In this document: piece by piece, positions 25,532 to 36,451 of the stretch
Numbering within the stretch: the first letter of the stretch is position 1
Layout of the letters: the number at the start of each line of letters is the position of its first letter
Assembly: GCF_002865645.1 (NCBI RefSeq)
Contig: NW_020194638.1
Span: 558,001-622,000, forward strand
Origin: Hyaloscypha bicolor E
Lineage: Eukaryota; Ascomycota; Leotiomycetes; Helotiales; Hyaloscyphaceae
Direction: 5' to 3'
Length of the DNA stretch: 64,000 bases
Notes under the pieces: model-generated
What the model was told of the DNA's origin: nothing
Databases searched by the model: none
What the model saw: only the letters and a program-made list of their open reading frames with translations
Made by a program: the position numbers and the translations under genes

Positions 25532-25660
25532 CCCTTCGTCCGCTGGAAACTGTCCAGCGCTAGCAAGGGGGTGTTCCCGCACTAAGCAGGGGGGTCCCGC
25601 ACGGCTCACCTAGCATAAGATTTATGTATCTCTGCATATAAATTTATTAGTAATCTATAT
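25532..25660. repeat. Left terminal inverted repeat of the piggyBac-like element
   Basis: 129 bp, inverted match to 27476-27604, ending at taatctatat. The last codons and stop of the transposase (25647-25660) lie inside it. Confidence 0.92.
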
Positions 25661-27468
25661 TAGGGGAATGAAATCGAGCCCAGTACTCCCCCACCTTATA
25701 CAAGTGTATATCACAAAACATATACCCTCTAACTGACCGTTTTGGCCTCCCTTCTATAGCTTTCTCAAGGACCTTTTGGTACCTTTGTTTATATAAACAC
25801 CATACGCAAGTGCCCCTGGGGCGCTGTTCCCAGTAGTGTAAATACTGGAGATCAGAATTAAATACCCTCTTACCCCCTAATCCTATTTGCAAGCTCTATA
25901 GCTTCGCCTTCTCAGAATACCCTAAAAGCTTATAATAAAGCTCGATTCTGAATTGCAAGTGGGTAAGAGGACACTCTTGCTTCGTATGTAATTAATATAG
26001 CCTGTATCCATTTATACAGGTTATATTAATTAACTAGTAAAATAAGGGCCACTAATTCCTATAGGTAGGCTTATGGGTTTCATATGCCTCCCTGAATTAA
26101 TTTGCAAGGTCTATATCTCCTATATTCTGATTATAATTATTAATAAAGCAAGGAATCTTAAGCTCCTTTATTAGTAAGTTACTAAAAACGTCCCGTATAA
26201 TTCGTCTATTTATAGACGTCTTTACAGGGCGTTTCCTCTTCTTTGCCCGAAAGTCCTCCGCTTTATTTATAGTATGGATATTACTTAAACCTAGGATAAT
26301 ACTATTATTTTGCCAAGCTAGACAAAGTATATCCTGAACTACTATAGCGAGAAGTGTATTCTATTCTAGCTTTTTTGCAAATCGATTTTTGATTGCCGAT
26401 AAATCAGAAGGGAATAGCTTGTACGGGCGGGTAGTACCTATGGTACCAAATTTGCAAGCCCGTAGCTCTGAAAATAAGGGTATAGAGGTAAAGTAATTAT
26501 TGAGGTATATTATTAAGTAGCGGCGTGGGAGGGAAAATACTAGATTGCATATGAGAGATCCGGTATTTATAAGAGTAGGATAAAGAACTATTCTTTGTAA
26601 TCCCTTTTCTCTGGAGCTCCAGATCTAATTATATATATATCCGTAATCCGCAAGTCCGTAGATCTTATACCCTTGTTTAATTGGCTTCTTGGGCATTTTA
26701 TACGTATGTAAGGATCTAGAATAATTAGCGGGGTAGCGGGGTAAGAGAGAAAGAAAGAGAAATATACCTGCCAAAGTACCGGACCATAAGCTCATTAATA
26801 CTTACTTTAGATAAAGGCGAGTAATATTATTAAGAGAAAGCTTGAATAGAAGAAGCAAGAGGTTCAAGCTTATACCACCAGACCTTATTAGAAGGTAAGT
26901 AATTCCTATTTTGCTCGTTATTTATAGGATATGAAATATGGTAATACCGCTTGATTTGCTCAAAGCGGTAGTATGGTATATGGCTCGTAATTAAGTGTAA
27001 AGGACCTTTATTAAAGTCTGAATTCCAGTATATCTCAATTTGAGGCTTAGTATGGACTCCCATATATATAATAGTACCGAGGAACACGTGTAGCTTCTTC
27101 ATAAGCAGATCTGTCCATTCTCGTACCTATTCCCCCTTTATATATAGCCTCTGCAGGCTCGCATATCGATTGGTATTCGTAGTAATCGTCTGGAAGAGCT
27201 CGGGAGTAAAGAATAGGCTAAAGTAATCGAATGGGTATGGTTTTGGAGGGAAGATAGGAGGTAGAATTGCTCATATGGACTGTTTAGGCTCGGGTTGAAA
27301 AGGTTCAAAATAGACGTCTATAATTGGTCCAAGTCTAAAGAGTATATTTTCAAGGGATTGGGTATGTTTTTGCCCCGTAGGCCCTAAAGGTGGGCTAGAA
27401 GGTAGGCTAGAAGAATCGCTCATTGCATGAGTGCATAAGTGGTGGGGAATTCCTGGATGCGATTTCAT
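25647..27468 (-). pseudogene. piggyBac-type transposase (DDE_Tnp_1_7 family), RIP-inactivated, one intron
   Basis: Starting at ATG 27468, which is 8 bp inside the right TIR, exon 1 runs to 26768. Removing a 52-bp intron leaves exon 2 at 26715-25647, 589 codons in one frame, a normal length for the family. Landmarks: MGVHTKPQIEIYWN and RFEQIKRYYHIS (about 26900-27060), KIYGLADYGY with the first catalytic Asp, IYLNNYFTSIPLF (26499-26501 now Asn for the expected second Asp), GDIDLAN near the third Asp, and a C-terminal Cys-rich zinc motif (TCVWC ... YMFCDIH). Stops at 27271 (TGA), 27127 (TAG), 26830 and 26827 (TAA) and several in exon 2 all fit C-to-T or G-to-A at Arg, Gln or Trp codons. It would have cut and pasted the element; it cannot now. 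Confidence 0.92.
26716..26767 (-). other. Spliceosomal intron in the piggyBac-like transposase
   Basis: On minus it begins GTATAT, has GCTAAT as a branch-site candidate about 10 nt upstream, and ends CTAG. Removing it joins YFGR to SLHTYKMPKKP in frame, as the family requires. Fifty-two bases is typical of ascomycete introns. Confidence 0.85.
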
Positions 27469-27475
27469 CCATGCG

Positions 27476-27604
27476 ATATAGATTACTAATAAATTTATAT
27501 ACAGAGATACATAAATCTTATGCTAGGTAAGCCGTGCGGGACCCCCCTGCTTAGTGCGGGAATACCCCCTTGCTAGCGCTAGACAGTTTCCAGCGGACGA
27601 AGGA
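27476..27604. repeat. Right terminal inverted repeat of the piggyBac-like element
   Basis: Inverted partner of 25532-25660. The transposase ATG lies 8 bp inside it, so any promoter must lie within the repeat or in the adjoining LTR. Confidence 0.92.
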
Positions 27605-28274
27605 ATAGTTATATAACCTTGTATCCTATTAGTAATTCGACTAGTAGACTAGACCCCTTTAGGCTTAGCAGATTTAGGGATTATATATTAATACTATAAT
27701 ACTATAATTCCTATTTCTAAATAATAATAACTTTATTAACTAATATAACTAGTATTTCTATACCTATATAATAGTACTAAGTATTACTAATAAACCAATA
27801 CTAATTAGTTTATATATATAGATTAGAGAAGATTTTAGATTAGTCCTAAAAGTATTTAGTAGCCTAAGACAAATCTAGTCTATTCTATATTAAAGAGGGG
27901 AACTACTTATTAACTTTATAAAAGTATTTAGTAGCTTATAGAAAAGATATCTAGCTCTTACTAATTAATAAATAATTAGCCATTTAACTATTTATCTATT
28001 TAACTTCTACTATTCTTTAAAACCAACTTCTTTTAGTCCCAAGACTACTTTCTTAGAAACTATCTTTTCTACTTATATAATACCTGTATTTATAGGACCC
28101 TCTCTCCGGAATATATACTTTATATATACCCTTAAAGCTATTTAATTACTACTTCGATTTTACTATTAAGTCAAGTTCTTTAAGCTTTAGACCTTCCCGG
28201 AATTATAATATTTTACTTCCTAAATTTCTTGTTATAAACAAAATATTTAAGGGCGAAATATTTACTTTAATACC

Positions 28275-28345
28275 TATAATATCTCTAGATATCTGGGATA
28301 TCTGGAATCTGAATTAGATATCTGGATATCTTTACTATTAAATCC
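28275..28345. repeat. Short GATATCTGG minisatellite in the copia A3 leader
   Basis: Four to five variants of GATATCTGG(G/A)AT in the untranslated leader. This is the short allele of the array seen at 5804-5963 in A1. Confidence 0.7.
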
Positions 28346-28419
28346 TTTCTATAAACCTATTATAAACTACCTTACCTTTAAACCCCTCCTGCTATAAATC
28401 ATATATATATACTAGGGAG

Positions 28420-31400
28420 AACCTGAACTTGGTTTAGTATAAATACTAATAAGGAAAAGGAACTAATTGAGAAATAGGAGAATAGTATTAATCTAATAAC
28501 TATAATAAAGGCTGAACTTCAGAAATATATAATTACTAAGATATATTAGTATATCTTATATAGGAAGAGTAATAATAATCTATAAAATCTGTTCTAGAAT
28601 AATTTTAAAAACTTTAATACTATAATATATAATCTAATTAATTATATGCTTATATAAAATCTTTGAGCCTAACTTTAGTATAGTAGTATCTATATTAAAT
28701 AGAACTATAGAAACCTTACTATTATATAATTCTTTATTAATCTTATCTAAAAAGAAATAAAGAATATATAGAATAAAGCTAATATTATTAATAATAATCT
28801 AATTAGAATAGATCTTTTTCAGGGACCTATTATATTAGTTTATTTTACTTTAGATAGAACTAGATATAAGAGAACTAGATAATCTCAGTCGAGAAATTAA
28901 GCTATCTATTTACTTTTTCTAAATTAAGGCTATCTACTACTTTTATCTTTACTACTACTAGTATTACTACCGAACCCAAACTACTATTAATTAATACCTA
29001 CTATTTCTACTAGGAAGCTTATTAGGGAAATAGTAAAGATATACTTCGAAATATAGAAATATAATAGAACTAATAATAGTTTTAATTATAAACTTACTAT
29101 TTTTCTCGATATTTGCTAATATATAAAGCTTCTAGAAAAGGCACTAGTAAAAGCTTTTCCTATTATATTAAAGGAACTAGTATAAGACTACTTCTATAAT
29201 AACTAGCTCTCGAGCCATATATATAAAGAGGCCTATATAAATATCTATAGCTTTTTTAAAGGCCCCGGTTTTTATTATTAAAATTTAGATAAATAGAATA
29301 CTATTACCTTAGTAACTATAATAGTAAAGAACCCTAAAAAGACAATATTTGAGCTTATTTAAATACTAATTAATAATTTATATAAATTATAATATGGCCT
29401 TATTCCTGCCTTATAAAATATTAAATTCTTATATAATAAAATTATTATCTCCTATTAAGGCTTACTAGTATACTAATATATAGTCTCGGACTCTTCTAAT
29501 AATCTCGGCTAGCTTATTAATAAGCTCTAATTATCTATTACTATTTATAAGAAGAAGTAATAAATTATTACTAAAACCTATTTTACTAATTAATAATACT
29601 ATTCTTAAAACCCTCTAAACTATTATTCGTCCGGAAATTATTAATACGGACTTAGCTATAACTTCGGAACCTGTAATAATTATTTCAAGTCCCGTAATTA
29701 TAATAAGTATATTCTAAAATTATATTTTATATATAAGAGACCCGAATACCGCTTATAAAAATATATATTAGAGAAATAAAAAGCCGAGAAAACTTGATTT
29801 AAGAATAGAAACGTTTACTAATTTAGATTCCGAAATATCTATAATTTTAATAAATACTTTAGTAATACTTATATATAATATATTACCGAATTTAAAGAAA
29901 AAGAGGATAATAAAAGTAGTAAGGACAAACTAGTAAGTAATGCTTTTAAAGCCTTACTAGCAGAAATAAATAAAGGAAAAGAATATTACTCTAATTCCTA
30001 CTTTACTTCTATTAAGAGTTTCCTAGCCGCTCCTATAGCCCCTGCTCCTACTATTTCTATAACTAATACTTTTATAAATAACCTCATTTCCTTTTCTCTT
30101 ATATACCAGATAATAGGCGAAAATCATACCTTAAAGCCTATTAAATAAATAGAAGATATCCAGATATTTATAATTAATAGTATATTAAGATATAATACTT
30201 ATTACTTTTATAAAGTTATAATTAATACTAGAGCTTCTAGATTCTTAATTACTAGTTCTAACTAATTCCAAGCTTTATAGCAAACTAATAATAGTATTAA
30301 ACTTAACGAAATTACTAAAGGTTAAATTAATATCTAGTTTAGTATTAGATCTATATTTTCTATTAGATCTATAATAATAAGAATACTAATTAGGTAAGTA
30401 TAATTCTATATTATACCTATAAAGATTCTATTCCTATTTAGCTTAACTAATATAGATAAGCTAGAAGTTTATTTTAATAATCTTACTAATTATCTTATTA
30501 CTTCTAATAAATACTTCATACCTATAATATAATGTTTTAGATACTTTTTCCTGCTTTAGAATACTACTCTATAAAGCTTTATTTCCGAATTCTTTACTTA
30601 TAACTTCTGCTTTCTTATAAAAATCGAATTATAATATCTATATTACTATTTTAGTTATCTATTTATTAGTAAGCATTAAAACGTACTAGAATAAGCAGGC
30701 TATAATATTAATATAGAAGCCCTTAAGTACCTTATAAAGTACTATAAGTAATACCAGAAATTCGAATAATTACCGGAATAATTTAAGTTTAACCTAAAAG
30801 ATAATATTAGCTTTAATTACTCTATTATTATTAATATTTTCTATATTTCCGGTAAGCCTATATTTTATATTATTAATAAAGGTACTAGATATTAAGCTAG
30901 CTAATAGCTTTAAAATATTAATATATTATATACTTGGGATGCCCTAAAGTAGTATTAGATTAATACCTATTTAGGCCCTCCCGATTAGATTATAATAGAT
31001 ATTAGAAAGCAGTTTACTAGTAAGGAGTTTATTTAGCTTATAAATACTATAAAAATTAAGGTTAAAATTATTTCCGTAGAAGCTTATAGTTCTGTCTGAA
31101 TTATAGAATACTACTATAGCCCGATTTAATATACTTACCTTATTATTATAGCCGAAATTAATAGAATTAATAAGGATACTATATTTCAAATAGCTTTTAA
31201 GGCTATTAATAATTTTATTAGACCTAATAGTATTATCCTAATCCTCTTGGTTTATAGTACTTTACTCTAAATAACCGAATATAATACCTTATTACTAACT
31301 ATATTATAGTAATTAGTAATACTTAAGAAAGTAATAGTAGAAATTCAGAAGCTTTAAGCTAGATACCAGATTATGAATACCCTAAATACCCGAAATAATC

Positions 31401-33310
31401 TTAGTATTACTAATATCTATAAACTTCCCTTAAATTCGAATATTCTCGTATAGTATAAAGGAAATACTAATTAATCTAGTAATTGGGATGGGCTATATAA
31501 GCTAGTAGCCATTAATGGGAAGAACTATATACTAGCTTTATTATATAGTAATACTACCTTTTACTTAATCTCTATAAAGCCCTTTTATATAGGGAATATT
31601 AAGGTTATTACTAATAGCCCCGAATCTAAACCTATTCCCGAACTTTATAGTAAGGCTAAAGGTAATACAGGTATAATTCCTCCTGCTATTCCTGCTATTT
31701 TACTAAAGTATAGTAAAGAATACTCTTATAAGAACCCGGATTTTACGGTATTCCTATAGGATAATAACTTATATAAGAACTCCTATTAAGTTGAAATTAC
31801 TAGTCTCCTAGAAAAGGGCATATTTAAGGTTATTTCCAGATCTCAGGTACTAAAAAATATATATATTTTCAATTTCCGGTTTATTAATAAGATTAAGAAT
31901 AAGGGTATAAAGAGAAAGTTTAAGAAGTCGAGACTAGTTATTTAGGCTTTATAATAATAGTAAGAAATATATAATATTAATATAATTACTTATTATTTAA
32001 TATATTAGCTAGAGAATTATTTTTAGTATTACTATTATAATAATAGATATTATAGAGCTATATTTATGTAATATCTCATAAGCTTATATCTAATTAATAA
32101 CCTTATTTAATTATAATTTTTATATTAACTCACCTTATAAGCTTACTAGAAAGCTAAATCTAAATAATAATTCGATTCTAAAAGTTATAAAACTATTATA
32201 TAGCATACTAGAAGCCGGGAACTACTAGTTTAAGACTTATTATTCCTACTATATTAACGAGCTTTCTATAGAATAGTTAACTTATAACCCTTATTTCCTC
32301 TATAACAAGTAATTCTTCGGAATTATTAGCCTTTAAACTAATAATACCCTATTTATCGGAACTAATAATTTTGCGAAAATAGAGTAACTAAAGCTCTAAG
32401 AGGCTAAGTTCTTAGCTAAGAAGCGTAAATACCTTACTATTAACTATAATCTCAAGTTTAATAGAGGTATTATTTATATAGATATTACTAGAATTACTCT
32501 TATATAGGAATACTAGTATAAAAACCTCCGAATCATTTCTATAAAAAATACTATTACTATAAGTAGTAGGGGTACTATTTATTAAGATCTCTTTATTAAA
32601 GACTAATATATTACCTAATATACTAGAGGAATATATATTATATTAGTCTATTAACTAGAAGCTTTATATAACCTATTAATTACTACTTAAGCTATTAAAC
32701 CCTTAAAAACTAATATAAAAGTACTTAATAAGTGTATTTAATAGCAAATTAAGAATATTACTAGAGAACTGAGATTTATAAAGCTAGTAAAAAAGTTCTT
32801 ATATTTAATTGTTTTTATAAATACTTTATTTATAAATAATAGAGATCTCTTTTCCTAAATTAGATATATTCTAGTTCTAGTAGATAGAACTAGATATACT
32901 AATATTATTTACTAGTTCTCTACTAAATACAAGAGAGTTACTAGAAGTATTCTAGCTTTGGAACTCTATAGTATGGCTTATGGTTTTAATATAGGCGCTT
33001 TAGTTAAATCTATAATTAATAAAGTACTAGAAATGAAATTATTACTAGTAGTCTATATAGATTCGAAGTCATTATATAAATGCCTTATTAAATTAGGAAC
33101 TACTCGAGAAAAGCGTCTAATAATTAATATAATATATCTTTACTAGATATATAAATAATAAGAGATTATAGAAGTTAAATAGATTAAGAGAGAATTAAAT
33201 CCTACTAATTCTATAATAAAATCAAAGCTAATTAATACAAATATTATATAATTAAATATAGAGAAATAAGTTAAGTATAGATAGGGCGAGAAATAGATAT
33301 ATAAGATAAG
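28420..33310 (+). pseudogene. Copia A3 gag-pol polyprotein pseudogene
   Basis: Collinear with A2: gag, zinc-knuckle relic (about 29720), protease (about 30220, INTRAS for DTGAS), integrase (about 30650-31250), RT (about 31800-32600) and RNase H (about 32800-33150). A 62-codon open piece at 32958-33146 reads ELYSMAYGFNIGALVK and VVYIDSKSLYKCLIKLGTT, the RNase H core. A short deletion removes part of the tail found in A2 (LKANTLKY). Otherwise only RIP-type changes are evident. Ends approximate. Confidence 0.88.
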
Positions 33311-33488
33311 AAAATATTATAAAAAGAGAAGTTATATATAAAAGACTATAGCCTTTAGTATATAACTAAAACCTCGGAAGTAATATAGATATATAGAGTG
33401 TTTGAGAAATCTGGTACTAGGCCAGATTAGGAAATTTATATATAATTAGAGAAAGATACTATTTTTTATGTTTTTAGAAAGTTTCTAG

Positions 33489-33801
33489 TATTAGTATAGC
33501 TATTTCTTTAGGAGTCACGTATATAGTTACGGGATACGGGATACGGGATATAGGTAATGGGATATAGGTAATAGGATATGGGTAATAGGATATGGGATAC
33601 GGAATATAATTATATAACCTCGTATCCTATTAGTAACTTAACTAGTAGACTAGACTTCTTTAGGCTTAGCAGATTTAGGGATTATATATTAATACTATAA
33701 TACTATAATCCCTATTTCTGAATAATAATAACTTTACTAACTAATATAACTAGTATTTTCATACCTATATAATAGTGCCATATATTACTAGTAAACTAAT
33801 A
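33489..33801 (+). repeat. 3' LTR of copia A3
   Basis: 313 bp, TATTAGTATAGC ... AAACTAATA. It lies after the tract gaaagtttctag and before the ataaa duplication at 33802-33806. Confidence 0.93.
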
Positions 33802-33806
33802 ATAAA

Positions 33807-35781
33807 AGAAAATTAAAAATTAAAAAAATTAAAAGTATTAAGTTTCTAGAATTAAGAAATTAAATAATATAGAACCGGAAACTAAAAAGAAAAAGAAAAA
33901 ATAAAGCCTAGTATTACAACTAGTAATAGTATTAAAAGAAATAGAAAAATACTAGAATTTCTTATAAATTCTTTTATTTTAGATTTAAAAAATTTAGGAA
34001 ATTAATAATATTTTTTAAAGAAAGTAAAATAGAAGAGATTTTAGTTAGAATATTATTAAAAATAATTCCGGATTTAATAAGAAAAAAAGTAAAAAGAATA
34101 TTAAATAAAGATATTTTTAAAGAAAAAATAAAATAATATCTTTTAATAATAAAGAAATATATTTTCGAAATTATAAAACTTAAAACCTAAAACTAAAAAG
34201 AATTCTAAAATATTTAAAAGCTTAAGAAAAATATTTTAAAATACTAAATAAAATAATGTTTTTTATATCTAAATAGAGAAAAACTAAATAAGAAAATTAT
34301 AAATAAAAATAATATTAAAAAAAATAGTTATAGTTTTTAAAAATAAAAATAATAATTATAGTTTATTTCTAGTTATAAAAATATATAAAGTAAAGAATAA
34401 GAAGATTTAATTAATAAATACTAATAATAAAACTAAAGAAAGTTTTAATAAATATTTAAATTAGTTTAAGAAATTTAAGATTAAAGAATATTTATAGAAA
34501 TATATTAGGAAATATAAGAATTACTTTTTATTAAAAATATTACTTATTCTAAAAGATTTATAACTTATTTCGAAATATCTTAAATAATTAGATATTAGTA
34601 ATTAATTCTAGAAAAAAGAAATTAGTTATATTTCGAGAATTAATAATTAATTAAGAAAATATAATTATATTTAAGTAAAAAATAAGAAAAATTTATAAAA
34701 GTATTAGTTTATTTATTCTAATTAAAATTATTAAATATAAAGCCTAATAAAAAAAGAATTTCCTATATTCTAAAACTCTAATACTAGTAATAATAAAAAT
34801 ATTATTAGAATATCTAAATTATAAAATTTATAAAAAATATAATAAATCTTATTAGAATTTGTAATTTATAATTATAAAAAGAATTACTAGAACTTATAAA
34901 CTAATTAATACTATTATAAAAATAAATTTAATAAATTTATAAAATATTAATTTATTCTTATTTATTAATAAAACTTTAAAGAAATTTATTAAATATATTT
35001 ATATTTCTCTAATTAATTTCTTTTCTAAATATAATTAATTTATATTAAATATAATTATATTATTTCAAGAAACTATTAATTTTATTATATAATTTATTAT
35101 AATTATTTTAGAAAATCTATTTCCTAAAATTATTATATTATTTATTAATAATATTAGAATAAAGAAACTTTATATAAATTATAATAAATAGCTTATTTTA
35201 TTTAATATTTTATATATTTAAATACTTTTAAAACCTAAATATAACTTTAGATATAATTAAATAAACTGGAACTAATATTAGAAAAAATTTATAATTCTTT
35301 TATAATTCTATTATAATTTTATTATAATAATATAATTAAAAATAAGATATTTATTAGAAGTATTATTTATTATTATATTTGAATTAAAGGTTTTATAATT
35401 ATTATTAAATTCATTTATTATTTAATAAAAAAAATATAATATAAAAATAAAGTAATAAATAAATATAAACTATATAAATTCTTTTTAAAAAAAACTTATT
35501 ATTATTTTAATATTTAATATATTATATTATAATATATTAAAAAAATAGGAAATAATTATATTAGTAATAAATATTAGCCTAAATAAATAAAGCAGAACCT
35601 TTAATTAATATAATAATAAAGAAAAAAAGAAAATTATCTAATATAAATCTAGAATCTAAAATAATATTAAATAGAAATATAATATTACTAAAAGAAAATA
35701 TTAAAAACTAATAAAATATTTATAGAAAATATAATATAATAAAAGCTATAGTTTTTTATATATAATCTTTAATAAAATAAT
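33807..35781. other. Very AT-rich relic sequence before Helitron D1
   Basis: About 2 kb of A/T-dominated sequence with dense stops in all frames. A run around 34350-34700 with many aag/gaa words may descend from a retroelement gag, but no motif survives. No RNA gene or clear repeat seen. Confidence 0.45.
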
Positions 35782-36159
35782 TCTTTTTTATATTATCCTA
35801 TATTTGGATTACTCTAAGTAATTAGCTCTCGGGGCTTCTTAGAAAAAACTTTTATATAATAAATATAAAACTTTCTTTCTTCTAGAGAATTACATATTAG
35901 TATATAATTATATTCAAATTCTTAGAGCTTAGCTTAAGATAAGAGAAAAGAAGCTTAAGTATCTTTCGTTATATTTTAGTAGTTCTAAAATATAAGAGGC
36001 TTTTATTACGATTTTTTAAAGCTCGGAGAGAGGGTTTCTTAAGGCTCTTACTAGCTCTAAATATACTAAAAAAAACTTAGCCTTATATTACTTTTCTTTT
36101 CTTTTTCTCTTTATATTTTCTTTTTTATTTTCTTTTAATAATAGATAATTCTAAGACTT

Positions 36160-36440
36160 ATTTATTATATATTAGATACTTACTATTTTTAGCCTTTCCT
36201 TATAGGCCTATAGGCGCTATTCATAAGACCTATATAGCTTATATGGTCTGTATTTCTCTTCTTTATTTTTAATTCATTTAACTAGTTTCTAGAAATAGTA
36301 ATATATCCGGATTACTAATTAGTATTCTATCTTATAAGAACTTAATCTAAATATTCTTTTTATTTCCCGGTAATAATAATAGTTAATTACGGATATTTCT
36401 ATAAACGAGCTAGCCCTATAATACTAGTAATAAATCCGTT
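36160..36440 (+). pseudogene. Possible upstream frame of Helitron D1
   Basis: Equivalent in position to the D2 upstream frame at about 61870-62150, where RPASDF and KLYKTCYYYQV can be read. In D1 it is longer and badly degraded. The shared part includes cttataagaacttaatctaaat. It may be a first exon or a small zinc-finger-like protein. Low certainty. Confidence 0.3.
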
Positions 36441-36451
36441 AATTATTTATT

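Larger units (their letters stand above)
25532..27604 (-). mobile_element. piggyBac-like DNA transposon with 129-bp terminal inverted repeats
   Basis: The ends read CCCTTCGTCCGCTGG... (left) and its RIP variant TCCTTCGTCCGCTGG... (right, reverse complement). The inverted repeats extend 129 bp (25532-25660 and 27476-27604) with five mismatches, all transitions. The minus strand codes a piggyBac-type transposase that fills almost the whole element. Compared with an uninterrupted LTR, the target duplicated is AT (25530-25531 and 27605-27606) rather than the TTAA usual for piggyBac. Base composition is far less AT-biased than its surroundings, so it is a late arrival. Confidence 0.9.
25413..27800 (+). 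repeat. 5' LTR of copia A3, interrupted
   Basis: The first 119 bp run to 25531 and the remaining 194 bp resume at 27607; the 2.07 kb between them is the piggyBac-like element. Outside the insert it matches the other family A LTRs (TATTAGTATAGC ... AAACCAATA). Confidence 0.92.
25413..33801 (+). mobile_element. Ty1/copia LTR retrotransposon, family A, copy A3 (5' LTR split by piggyBac-like element)
   Basis: The left LTR is 25413-25531 plus 27607-27800, summing to 313 bp, the same as the right LTR (33489-33801). A perfect ataaa duplication lies at 25408-25412 and 33802-33806, so the element is complete apart from the nested DNA transposon. gag-pol is on plus and RIP-broken. Confidence 0.94.

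Noticed and set aside
25529..27608. TA target duplication (Tc1/mariner type) for the element in the A3 LTR
   Set aside because: A TA duplication would leave the LTR 2 bp short against other copies; AT restores the exact length. The transposase is piggyBac-type.
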